Assembly: GCF_000208865.1 (NCBI RefSeq)
Contig: NC_018395.1
Location: forward strand, 2,449,920 to 2,513,919
DNA length: 64,000 nt
Direction of reading: 5' to 3'
Source: Neospora caninum Liverpool
Lineage: Eukaryota > Apicomplexa > Conoidasida > Eucoccidiorida > Sarcocystidae
The notes beneath the pieces are model-generated. The model did no database searches and was not told the origin of the DNA. It saw nothing but the letters and a program-made list of their open reading frames with translations. Below are positions 34,554 to 45,750 of this stretch, piece after piece. Numbering within the stretch: position 1 is the stretch's first letter; each line of letters begins with the position of its first letter. Both the position numbers and the translations under genes were made by a program.

Positions 34554-37258
34554 ACTGCGTGCTGCCGCAATGTAGTGTTCCCGATCCGTAACGCAGTTCA
34601 GAAACCAGTAGACTGGAGAAGCGCGTAAGGTCCGAGAATCCCCAGCTTGCCGTGTTTCCTGGCAATTTGTGTCGCCTCCGTTCCGAGCGAAAACGTCAGA
34701 CATGCAGACGTGTGCACGCGCACATCTGTGAACCGTTGCACACTCCGTGGACACCCGTCTCCCGCAGTTCGAGTTTGCTTGATCTTTTGAGCCGATTGAT
34801 GCTTGGCGGGTATTTGGAAGGCGCCGAGGGGCGCATGCAGTTGTCTCGACGCTTACTTCCGACGGGTTAAACCGAGCGCAGTGAATGACGTCGCATCCCC
34901 ACTGGAAGCTCTGAAGCGGGGTGGAGCGATTGATATCCCACACGGCGACCTCTTCACCAGTAGCCACTGCAGCACGGGAGACAACACAGAGGCTCTTCGT
35001 GAGCAGGAGAACACGAGCCGCCGAACGACGAGGACGAATATGCCCGCGTCTCTACGGTTCGCAGCACAGCGGCGAGGCGAAAAGGCATGCAGGGGTCGGA
35101 GATGTGAGGAACAAAAACACGAGAGAGCGACGGAGACGGGAGGCAGAAGAGGGGAGACGGAGGGCGATGCGAACGGCGAGTCTGAAGCACCACCGACCGG
35201 ACACGACCGCAAAGACGCAAGGAGGGTCGAATTTGTTCCTGCGTCCCTCGCCGGGTTTGCGAGTTGCGTTCTATCGCAAAGCGCGCACAGCGGAATCGAA
35301 GCGGCAGGAGCCCGTCGCGTGGGGCTACATATGCGCGAAAAGGCGCAAGCGGCCGGGACGGAAAACAGAGAAGCGCGATGGCGGAGGCGCGAGACAAGAG
35401 AGAGCACGAGTAGGCAGCAAAGAGGACGCCACAAACCACAGGGCGTCCAAGGCGGGGGACCGACCCCCGGCACGTGGGCCCACGGGAGACAGAGGTGCGC
35501 GACAGAGGGCCGGAGAGGAGACAATCGAGGGAACACAGCCCGGAGAGGAAGACGGATCGGAGCAAACGTGAGTGACAGCGTCGGAGATGAAGGCGAAACG
35601 GTTAAAACGAGGGCGCCGCACGCACACAAGCAGCGCCTGAGAAAGTCGAGGAATACGCTGGGGCGACACCGCGGCTTCTGTGAGCAACGTACCGAAAAGC
35701 GGTTTGGACCAGTGATGGTCGAGGCATGTGACCACAGATGAGGACGTGAACACCGTCGCTGGCTGCAATGAAAAAAGACAAAGGCGTCAAACACAACGTC
35801 CCGGTCTCATCACGCGCCTACCTCGGGTGCCATGTCTTGGCCGCCTTTCATCACAATCCCCCGTGCCAAGTCTGCCGCCTACCGTGCGCCTTCCATCTCT
35901 CGCGCTGCGGCATCGCTCCCGAGTGTGCGTTGTGCGCGCTAACGTTTCGCGTGCACCCTCCATTGCCTGACGTGTCCAAGGGGCATCACGAAACCGCCGA
36001 TCAGTCCCACGCGCGAGGTATCCGCCTCTTGGCGTTGGGCCCCCCTGGCGTCCCGTCGCCGCTCCCCTCTTTCCTCAGCTCTCTGCTTGTTCCCCATCCT
36101 TCCGTAGCGAGGCATATGCAGGACGTCCAGTTTTCCTTCGCGCGTGCGTTTGCTCCTCACCGTTTGCTCGACGAGAGCCGGAACAGCTTGCGTCGTCTGT
36201 CCGTCGTCATTGCCTGCCTCTTCCTCGTCCCCGTCCTTGCGCTGTCCGTCGCCCCCCCGGCCTCTCCGCAGCGTCGAAGAGGCCTGGAGCTCCAGCTCGG
36301 CGACGTCCAGCGTCGAGAGAGTTGCCGACGGGGAGCGAAGCCGCCAAACTTTGATTCGGCGGTCGTCACCCCCCGTAAGGAGGCGGTCGTCCTTGGGAGA
36401 GACACAAAGACCTGAGGCAGGGACGCGGAAGGCGCACGCGAGGGAAATTGCAGCCACGGAGGGAAGACAAGCTCCCGGACGGAAATGAAACAACGCGAAC
36501 GCGCGTGATGAGCGGCTCTCTAGTGGCTGACACCGAGGCCCCGGTAGGCAGGAAAATGGAGGGGAAGAAGACGCAAAAGACACGTGAAGAGACTGTGGAG
36601 AGGCGCGGGGGAAGAGGGGGGTTGTGACTTGTGTGGTGGTTGGCGAGAGCGCAGAGGAGACAAAACGTCAGCCACTCGCTAACCAGAGCTGAGCTCTTTT
36701 GTAGGCAGCAATTAAGCTGTTTCTAGACACTAATTACTTTAGAAAACACTATTGCGTCAAGGCGGCAAAAGAAAAGAGGGGGACCGCTGCGGCGCAGGGA
36801 GATTGTTGTCCGGCCTCCGGTCCGTCTCGAGACGTCTGCTACGCTGCCAAGCGTCCAATCGCTCGGCAGCGACGCGGCGCTTTATCGCTTACCTCTGACA
36901 AACCCGTCGTGCGCTTGAAACACCTTCACGCACTTCTTTGTCGCTCCGAGGTTCCATTCGGCGACCTCGCCATTGCAACTCCCAGTCCACAAAGACGCCT
37001 GAAGAAAAGCAGAGACAAAAGCCTGCGACAGCTAGGCAGGTCAGCGCAGCCGTGCTGGGAGCGGTACGGTTCGAACCAGGATGATTTCGCAGATTCTGGG
37101 CGAATCGGGGTGCACGCGCGATTCCAAAACAGGCGAGCCAAAGGCTTGAAGGGAGCCATGTGCTAGATTGGACTCGGGGAGTCGCTAACGCGAGCTTGCG
37201 ACGCTTCCCATCTACCAATATTTCAACACCTCTACATACAGACACACGCATCACTGCA

Positions 37259-37295
<37 letters not shown>

Positions 37296-38246
37296 GCCTA
37301 CAAATATGCCTAAACCCTCATATATATATATATATGACTGTGCAAGACAAGCAATATTTGTCCGCTACAGGATGTCAGCGTGAAAGTCGGAGGCAGGGGC
37401 GTATGTCCTGCATGTGAAGCGATTCCCGAAGGTTTGTCTGTGTGTTGCCGCTCACCGCCTGACTCTTTGCCCGCACCATCGTCTTGACTCCATCACGGTG
37501 ACCTTCCATGCAAAAGAGCAGTGGTTTGGCGAACATCTTTTGCAGTTTGACGGCGTTGAGTGCTCTCGTGTACTCGCGTTCCTAAAGCGACAAGGAGATC
37601 GATGGGCCAACGCAGAAGGACAAATCGGACGCCCCCGCAGAGAGCGACGTGGTAGCCGAAGGCGACAAAGTGCCAGGACGAGAAAGTGAGGCAGTGAGAG
37701 AGAACGAGAGGAAAAGAGACGGAGGGAAAGAGAAAGAGAGAAAGAAAAAGACAGAAGGAAAAAGAGAGAACGAGATGGAAGGACAGAAAGAGAGGGAAGA
37801 GCAGCTATGCATCCGGCGCGTACCGGCCCCTTCCCCATTGGGGTGGCCGAGAAGAAGAGGAGAGACCACGCGGCACACGTGGTTGTAGATGACACAAATC
37901 GACAGAGTGTGGAGGTAGCCCGCTTTCTTACGAGACGGAAGACAACGATGCCTACAGCGATCGCCTATATCTGCATGTACATAGATATATATGTGCACAT
38001 GCATCGACATCGCGCCTTCATGTGGACGCTCATATCCGGGTTTGCGGCGTCGTATCAGATGCGGCGTGAGGTCTGGGGCCCTGAGTAGTGGTGTATGCAG
38101 CGAAAAAAAGACGGAACTGTGTGTTTGCGTACTCGCTCGAAAGGGTGCATCTGCGGGTCGAAATTACGGACTACGCGCTGAAGCTGGCCAGGCTTCTGTT
38201 GGACGTAGTCGGCCGGGTTGCGGTGAATCACCTTGACTTTCACCAT
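31149..38246 (-). CDS. DCAF13: DCAF13 / Sof1-like WD40 protein, 13 exons
   Basis: DCAF13/Sof1 is a seven-blade WD40 protein of the U3 snoRNP/SSU processome in 18S rRNA processing; in animals it also serves CUL4 ligases. Exons: 38246-38133, 37581-37456, 36998-36893, 36411 to about 35972, 35762-35693, 34966-34857, 34236-34188, 33888 (or 33873)-33827, 32948-32809, 32525-32400, 32031-31837, 31578-31503 and 31235-31149. The start MVKVKVIHRNPADYV and RNFDPQMHPFER match human MKVKMLSRNPDNYV and RNYDPALHPFE. Then come TRALNAVKL and GHRDGVKTMV, CNGEVAEWNL, TCLDHHW, NAICWNP with EDQNLYTFDMR, LDVDYSPTGQEFVAASFDG, SRDVYHTRRMQ and EIKRIAR. The C-terminal HSKPGAVPFVSVKKK is the family's Sof1-type tail. About 566 residues against 445 in human. 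Most of the surplus is a charged insertion in exon 4, whose 3' end is the one junction I could not settle. Divergent from the C2CD5-like gene. Confidence 0.95.
33222..33253. repeat. (TA)n microsatellite, DCAF13 intron 8
   Basis: A TA dinucleotide tract of about 32 bases, broken once near its left end, between DCAF13 exons 8 and 9. Confidence 0.9.
34518..34551. repeat. (TA)n microsatellite, DCAF13 intron 6
   Basis: A perfect TA dinucleotide tract of about 33 bases between DCAF13 exons 6 and 7. Open frames running through it give artificial Tyr-Ile repeats and are not genes. Confidence 0.9.
37262..37335. repeat. Two (TA)n tracts, DCAF13 intron 2
   Basis: TA tracts at 37262-37292 and 37320-37335 are separated by about 27 bases, between DCAF13 exons 2 and 3. 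The pair could form alternative hairpins. Confidence 0.9.
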
Positions 38247-40065
38247 TTTGCGGAAGGCAGCCGAGCCGGAGCGAGGGCGCGGGGCGAAGCCGAGACAGGA
38301 GACAAAAGGAGACACTGAAGCGAAGAACTGAAAAGGGAGCCGCGGGAGGGCAGGGAAGGGAACGGCGAGACGAGGGAGGCGGAGGGAGACGAAACGGGCT
38401 CGAAAAGGACTGAAAGGACACCACAATTGCGGTGCCGACGGAGGTACAGAAGAGATGGCACTGCGAGAGGGGAAAGGCGAGAAACGACGAGGTGGGACAG
38501 ATCAACAGACAGTGAGAGAAGACGGCGGACGAAGATGAGAGAGAGCCACAGGAGAAAGACAAAGAGAGCGACGATGTGCTCCGTGTCGGTCTCTCGCGCT
38601 TCGGCCTGCTTCCATCCTCGTGGGCGAGTTCTCTCGGCACCTGCGTCGAACTCTGCGTGGGCGAGAATAGCGCCGGGCGGCAGACGCTCACGGGCGCGAG
38701 GCGGAGAACGCACAGAGGAGGGGGAATTGAAACTCCACTTGGCGCAGTCGCCTCTGCGCTGCTGTTCTTTGTAAATCGTCGGAAGGCATTCGATCGAATT
38801 CGCGGGCGAAACCCAAAAGTGTTGGGGAAACTGGAGAAGATGGACAGCGGCATGCAAGGCAGGGCTCCCAAGACGAACCAGAAGGGACGACGACGCTCCT
38901 CTCTTGCGCCCGAGAGTCTCTTGACTGAGAAGAGTCGAGAGAGAAGACGACCACCTGGCCAACGGAGGCGGAAAAACACAAAAAGCCGGAGAGAAGGGTG
39001 AGGAAAAGGTGACTTGCCTGTGTCAGGCGCAAAAGGAGGATCTTCTTAGCGTAAAAAATGTGAGAGGGACACTCATTGGTTGGCGTGTTGGCCGCTGGTG
39101 GCCCCACAGAAGAGAAGGCGGAGGAACTGAAGTAGAAGCACGAGAAGAAAGGGAAGACGAAAAAGAAACGAAAGTAGCGCGGTGCACGGCGCAAGAACAA
39201 GGAGACGGAAGGAAGAGCGTTATACGGTAGGAAAGAAGAGACAGAAGACGCGTTTCAGATCGCTCGTCGCGCGTTGAGGGCGCAGAGAGATCCAGTGGAA
39301 ACAGAGGCAAAGGACGCAGCCGAAGAGAAAAGAGTATAATGAGGTGATTGAAGAGAAGAAAGGCTCGAAGGCACGAAAAGGTGTCGTAGGAGCGCACGAA
39401 GATTCCTTGTCTCCGGTTTTCGGCCGAGGAATTTGCTTGTTATAAACAGTAACGCGTTCTTCGCCGACCGCAGGTTTCGCTGTGCATGCAGCCGCGTGCA
39501 TGCAGTCTCGACAGCTGCGGGAGAGACCGCAGCGGCTAGCGTAGAAGCAGGAGGGACGCTCTTGTGGACATTGCTGGCTGTCGATTTCCGCCATCATTTG
39601 TCTTTGACTCTCTCACCACCTGCTGTTCGTTTTTCTCTGCCTTATCACCGTGAAGATGATCCTGTCTCGCGGGGAGGCGACCTTGACACCCGGCGGACCT
39701 AAGGAAACCACATGAAGCTGACTGTGTGCTCGAATATACACGAAGAACCGCCCAGCGGCGGTTCGATTCAGATGCCTCCGTCGTTTTCTTCTTTTTCGGT
39801 CTTCGAAGATCACTATCTGCTTTCCTCAGCACAGCAGGGACGTATCGCCGAAGCGCCGCATACACCGAAGAGAATCCGTTCCGTGTCTTGTTCAGCATCC
39901 AATCCACCTTTCGCGGCGCCTTGCCTTGTGCACCTCTCCCGGTCTGGTTTATCTCTCCTTGTCTCTTCTGGATGTTAATTCCTGGCCATCTCCGCGCGCT
40001 CTTGCTTGTGTCTGTCTCTTCGTTTCCCATGTGTCGGCGTCTTGCTGGCCACCCGTGCTTCGAAG
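38247..40065. promoter_or_regulatory. Shared DCAF13 / C2CD5-like divergent upstream region
   Basis: About 1.8 kb separates the two start codons. The left two thirds are a purine-rich (GA) stretch with no supported exon. The right part contains two TGCATGCA palindromes and the likely 5' leader of the C2CD5-like gene. Long open frames here arise from base composition and lack any family match. Confidence 0.45.
39483..39504. promoter_or_regulatory. Two TGCATGCA palindromes
   Basis: TGCATGCA occurs at 39483-39490 and again at 39497-39504, 14 bases apart. The core is a reported over-represented promoter motif in Toxoplasma and a binding site of some apicomplexan AP2 factors. The position, about 0.56 kb before the C2CD5-like ATG, fits a promoter element. 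The binding factor is not known from sequence. Confidence 0.5.
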
Positions 40066-43000
40066 ATGCCATGCACCGTCAAGTTGCGCATCGTCGCCGC
40101 CCGCGGTCTCGCTCTCTCGTGCCTTCACCAGCCCCGCTCTGTCCAGGCTGGAAACAGCTCGACGCCGCTCCCCTCTTTGTCTCTCTCCCCTCACATTTTC
40201 GACGCAAAACGAGAGCGGGAAGCCCACGAGGAGAGGCACGATAAGGCCGGACGCAAAAAAGAGCGAGACGGACGCGCCACCCATTCGGCCTCGGGTGTCA
40301 ATACACCTGGAGCAGGTGTCTCTACACCCGGAGCAGGGAGCTGTAGCCATGGACGAAATGTGCAGTCCTCGGGTTCGGCGTACTCGCCGGCCTTGCCAGA
40401 TCTTCTCGCCGTCTCCATCGCCCTGGGGCCGCATTTCCACGAGCGGACGAAAGCCAGTAAGCAGTCGAGGACACACGGAAGAATGAGTCGAACTGCATGC
40501 GCACTGTGCGCCCTGTGGCAAGCCTAGCAGGCGTCAGTCTCGCCTCGGTGGAGAAGTGGGCGCGATGGGAAGCCTCGAACGGCCAGAATGAAGGGTCGGT
40601 CGTGCCAACGCAGAGGGAATCATAATTCTTCGCGGTCACGGGGAAGACGACGGTGGCAGCGAAGCGCTCGAGACAGGCCGTTGTCGAAACGACTGCTGCA
40701 CGGTGCCGCGGCAAAAAAGCATATCACAGGCAGCGTAGAGTGCGTCGGACGCAGGAAGCGCACGCCTACCTTTGCCTTTGTTTACCGGATCCAAGTTCTA
40801 TTGTGTTCGCAGCGCATCGTTAGGATTGGACCTATTGTGGAAATAGAACCAGTTGAACACCATGTATTGATATAACGAAGATACGCAGGGTGATCTGGGA
40901 TCCGCCTTGGCACAACAGTAAATCCAGGTAGATGCCTGCTTTCTGTACAAAACCGAGAGGCACGGGCGTCATCAACAGAATACAACCGCCTAAACTCCAT
41001 GCCGGCGTGGATGGAAACGAACCCTCTCTTTCCGTTTCGCTACCACATCTGCATCTGTCGCGTCTTGACCTGTCCAGGTGCATGAATATGCCGTGTCTCC
41101 GCTTTCTCTCCTCTCCGGTTCCGTCTCTGTCGTCCCTTCGCTCGCAGGGGCTCCCGCCTACTTGCCACCCGAGGAGGCCAGCTTGCTCCCCGCCCCCCTC
41201 CGGTGTCCGTACACCTGGAACGAGACGTTTCGGATCGAGGTGCCGGACGAGGCCGTGCTCCAGACCTGGCCATTAGAATTCGACCTCGTTAGTCTCGCTC
41301 CGCACGAAGGCTTTCCTTCGCCTGTCTCGGGCAATCCAGTCGGCCTTCCTGGCCCGAGCGCGGCTCCGGGCATGTTCGGCGCAAAAGCGTCGGTGCATGC
41401 TTCGAGGCCTGCCGGTGCCCCTCCACGCGTCGCGTGGAGCCGCGCGCGCGCCTTCTGCCGTATGGCAGGTCTGCGGCACGTGGGCTCCAAGACCGCGAGT
41501 CCTCACAGCCAAGAGAAGCCGTGGTTTGTCGGCAGCGCCGGAGACGCCAAGGCCCTCGCCCGCGGCAGCACCGGCTCAGTAGCCGCAGAGGGGTCCGCGA
41601 GCTCGTCCGCCGCCGCTGCCGGCTGTCTCCTCGGCACGTTGCTCCTCGACTTGACGCCGCTGCTGAGCGCGGGCGACGCCAGCGATGACCACGGTCGCTT
41701 TGCGGGATGGGACGCAGGCGAGGAAGAATGCGCAACTGTCGGCGAGGGCGATCGGGAAATCCGAGTCCGCCTGCCGCCCCGCGGACAAATGGAGGGGTGG
41801 TTCCCGGTGCTCGACAGCAAAAAAGGCATTGTTGGTAAGCAGCGGAGACCGGGGCGATACTCAACGGCTGCTGCAGAGCGCATGCAAGCCAAGCCCGGAG
41901 CGACGCTATCCGGCGCATACGGGAAGTGTCTTTGCGGCCGGCGCGCAGGCTGCTCGGGCCTCTCCAGCGGAGGGGCGCGGGGGCGAGGGAGGAACGGAAC
42001 GCAGAGAATACGGGGTGCGCGAGGAGGGCTGCCGACTGGCCCACATGCATGTGAAGGAAGAAGGAGGGGGACGGATGAGGTCGGCGAGACAGCGCGTGTT
42101 TGTGTGCGTTCCTGGGGGTGCGTGAGGTTTGCATGCGTGGACGCCCCCTCATGACGCGCCAAGGGGGGGGGCGGGAAACAGTCGCTGGAAAGACATCGCT
42201 CCTCCCTTGTTTCGTCTGACTCATTGTCAATTTGCGGTGTACGGGGACGTTGCAGGCGAACTGTGGATCTCAGTGCGTCTCTCCTTCGCCCGACAACTTA
42301 ACCCCTTCAGCTCGGCGTCTTCTGGGTTTGTCCGTTTCTTCGCTCTCCCTGGCCCTCCCCAGGAATATCTCCACTCCGGTACGTTTCCTCTCGGCGCCGC
42401 TAGGCGTCGCCGCCCGCCCCGATTGAAACACCCCGCTACGGTACAAGCGCCCTTCGGGAAACCCGTCAGCTGCCGGCCGGGGACTGGCCTCTCGTTTGTC
42501 GGGCTTCCGCCGTTATCGGCATCCGCAGTTTTCGATTGGTGACGTTTGCCCAGATCGCAGGACGGGCGAGTTTGCTCGCACGTGACGCCAGAACAACTGC
42601 CTGCTTCTGTCCTAGGGACGCGTACCGCTCTTTGCGCTGCATACCAAAATAAACCGACGTTTGGTAGACACAACGGCGGCACCGGCGTTCTCTGATTTAG
42701 ACAGGGCGCGGTCACAGGAGGTCTTGAGCTAGAGCAGCCTCTGCTCGTTGTGTCGGGAGGAAAGCACGAATGTCTGGCTTCGGGCGATTCTGTGCGACTT
42801 GTAGATCTGTCCCGCAGTCCCGGTCGTTTCTGCGTCGCCATGCAATCAACTTCTCTCCCTCTGCATCTGCCGCTTTTTTCTTCGCCACCTCACGCGTACC
42901 TCCTTCAGAGCCGCGCCTTTCCCTTTCTTGTTGGTCTTGCGCTACCGTCAGTACCAATCGTCGTTTCCTGATTCCCGTCTCCGTTTGGTTCCCTGTGGGG

Positions 43001-45718
43001 CCATCGGCTCTGGAGTGTCGTTGCCGCCTCGCTGTCGACATGTCTCTCGCTCTATGGCCCTGCTTCTCCGCCCTGTTCTCTCCGTTTCTATCGCTCGATC
43101 GCGCAGTTGGTCGCCGTCTCTCTCTTTCGCCCTTGTCTTCTTTCGTGATGCCCGTGAACTCGCGCATGTGTCCCCCTCGGCCAGGCTGTTCACCTGGCGC
43201 TCTTGGCCGCTTGTCGGCTTGGCCCTCATCCTTGAGCCTGGTTTTTCTCGCAACGCCGCGTGTGTTCTGGCGATGCCGCCAACTGCGCCGCGCCCTCCGC
43301 TCGCTGTCTCGCCTTCGCCTCTCAGGTGTCAGCCTCCTAGGATTAGTTGAAGAGCTGCTTCTCGTCTCTCCGCCGTCGGAGGAGGACGCGGACTTTGCCT
43401 ACTGGCGCGAGATGATGCGCAGATCTGCGAAACGCCCGGGGAACCTTCGCCGCCTCATGCTGCACCGAGCGCTGATGCTCACGCGGCGGACGATTGCGAC
43501 AAAGGTACGATTTGGACAGCCGCCAGTTCCGATCCAGGCTCGGGGTGAAGATGGATCGCTTGCGTGCCGTGAGTCCCTAATCGGATCTTGCGTCTCTCGC
43601 GTTTGCGCACGTGCGGATGTGCGTCTGTGGTCCTCCCGTCCAGTCGTCTCTCCGCCTGTCGTCTGCTCTCTCGCCGCCGTTCCCTTTCGCCCTCTCCGTC
43701 GGGATCGTCCCTCTTTCGCGTGTTCCGGCTCTTCCTCTCGGGCTCCTGCCGCCCTGTCCTCGTCACCCACAACAGTCTGTCCCCTCCACGATTCGGCGTG
43801 GCCGACGCCACCGCGCCCTCGTCGTTCAGGCGCCGAGAATCCAATGCCCTCGGCCGCTGTGCGCGCTGGCTGCCGCTTCGCGCACGCGTCACGTGTTTGC
43901 GGTGCTCTCTTTGCTTTGCTCTGTCCTCCTTTTTGTGTCTGCGTTGGCTCGAACCGACCGCGGCGCAGGTGGAACAGCGTGGCGGGAATGCAGTGCTGGG
44001 CTACCGCGCCGTGCTGGAAATCGACGGAGACTTTGACGGCGGCGACTCTGCGGACGCGCGCTCGACGTGGTGCGTCCGCGCATTCGGAACAGTCGTCCGC
44101 CTGTCTGTCCCGGTGGCCCAGCGCGCGTCGGGTGCACCGCTGGCGTCGCTCAGGCCTGGCAACGCTCTCTGGCCCCGACCGCCGGACCGAGACGCGGGCA
44201 AAGCCCGTCCGACGCGTCTCCACCGCGAGACGCCCGGACGCAGTTTGGAGCTTAAAACCCCAAAGACAGAGCTAAGGGATCCGATTCGCGTCGCAGAAAA
44301 CGTCGACCTCCTGGTGGGGGCTCCTGGGCACGCGCCGCAGCCTGTGCGGTATGCACGCGCAGCACGTCACGCCGCGTTTCCAGCGTTTCTCTTTGGGGGA
44401 TCCAAAGCTGGCGACGGGGCCGAAGAGAACGAAAGGCAGCCCGGATTGCTTGAGTCGTTCACGTCAGCGTCTCGTTCGGCTTCCTACCCGAGTCGCGAGC
44501 GAGGCTCGGAATCGTCGAAGGAAGAGTGCCGAATGGCCGCTGACCTTCCAGGATCCCGGAGCGCTTTGGAGGGAGACACGCAAAGCCAACGGAGCCAGGG
44601 CGGTCCAGGGGAGGACGACAGGCTCAGCGAAGGTGGCCGCGGATGGGCGCGACGCACACGGGAGCTGAGCGACGAGGACAAGCGCCAGGGGAGTGAGAGT
44701 CGAGAACGGGGCTCCACAGACGACTTCGAAAACGGGCAGAGACGCATGTGCGGGCGCGAGGTCGAAGTCGACCTGTGGGCGGGGAGGCGCAGAGAAAGGA
44801 AAAGCGCGCAGGAGCCACGCGCACTAACGCGCGTAAGGGGCGGTGCAGGCATGCGCGGTCGCAGCGCTGGAGACCTTGACCGGCACTGCAGAAGAAGCTA
44901 CGTCGACCTGGATGCTGAGCAAGGCTGGGAACGGGGCGAAGGCGCGGGACCCATCGACGAGGGCAATCCCCCCCTGCACGGACGAAGAAGTCCGAGCTGG
45001 AGCGAAGACGAACGCGGAGAGCGACCCACGAGGCTCGGGCCGGGCGGAGGACACCCCGAGCGGAATCGAACTGCCATGAGGGAAGACGGAGGCGCCCCCG
45101 AAGACTTCTCGACCAGGCGGCAAACCCGAGGAAGCGCAGAACGTGAGGATGCTGGCCACTGAACGGAAAGCACTGTCCCCTTTGAGAAGGTGCCAGCAGA
45201 CGGGGGGCGGGGGGGGGNNNNNNNNNNNNNNNNNNNNNNNNNNNNNNNNNNNNNNNNNNNNNNNNNNNNNNNNNNNNNNNNNNNNNNNNNNNNNNNNNNN
45301 NNNNNNNNNNNNNNNNNTGGAGCACGGCCTCGTCCGGCACCTCGATCCGAAACGTCTCGTTACAGGTGTACGGACACCGGAGGGGGGCGGGGAGCAAGCT
45401 GGCCTCCTCGGGTGGCAAGTAGGTGGGAGCCCCTGCGAGTGAAGGGACGACAGAGACGGAACCGGAGATGAGAGAAACCGGAGACACGGTGGGGGGGGGG
45501 GGGGGCATGCCGCATGCAGCATGCAACCTTCCGAGTAGACAGGTGGTGTCAAGCGGGGCGCTATCAGTGTAAACGCCGGGTGGTTTCTATCTACGTCTCT
45601 TCCTGTCTACATCAACATCTCTTTCTTTCGATCGACCACTCTATATATGTATACACACATGTATATACGCACATATGCAGGCGCATGTGGATGTGCACGT
45701 ACAGCCGTCACACTTCAA

Positions 45719-45750
<32 letters not shown>

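Noticed and set aside
34803..35794. Long open frames on both strands (up to about 313 residues)
   Set aside because: They are shadows in the GC-rich intron between DCAF13 exons 5 and 6. Composition is Arg/Ala/Gly-rich with no family resemblance, and real WD40 exons lie on either side.
33213..37417. Frames with Tyr-Ile repeats
   Set aside because: They are produced by (TA)n microsatellites in DCAF13 introns.
39726..40527. Overlapping plus-strand frames before and around the C2CD5-like start
   Set aside because: Only the frame from the ATG at 40066 gives the family N-terminus. The others are Ser/Arg/Pro shadows.
44624..45552. Minus-strand frames running through the N gap
   Set aside because: They are the translation of the inverted C2-exon copy plus antisense of C2CD5-like exon 5. 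The gap sits in the middle, so no continuous gene can be claimed.
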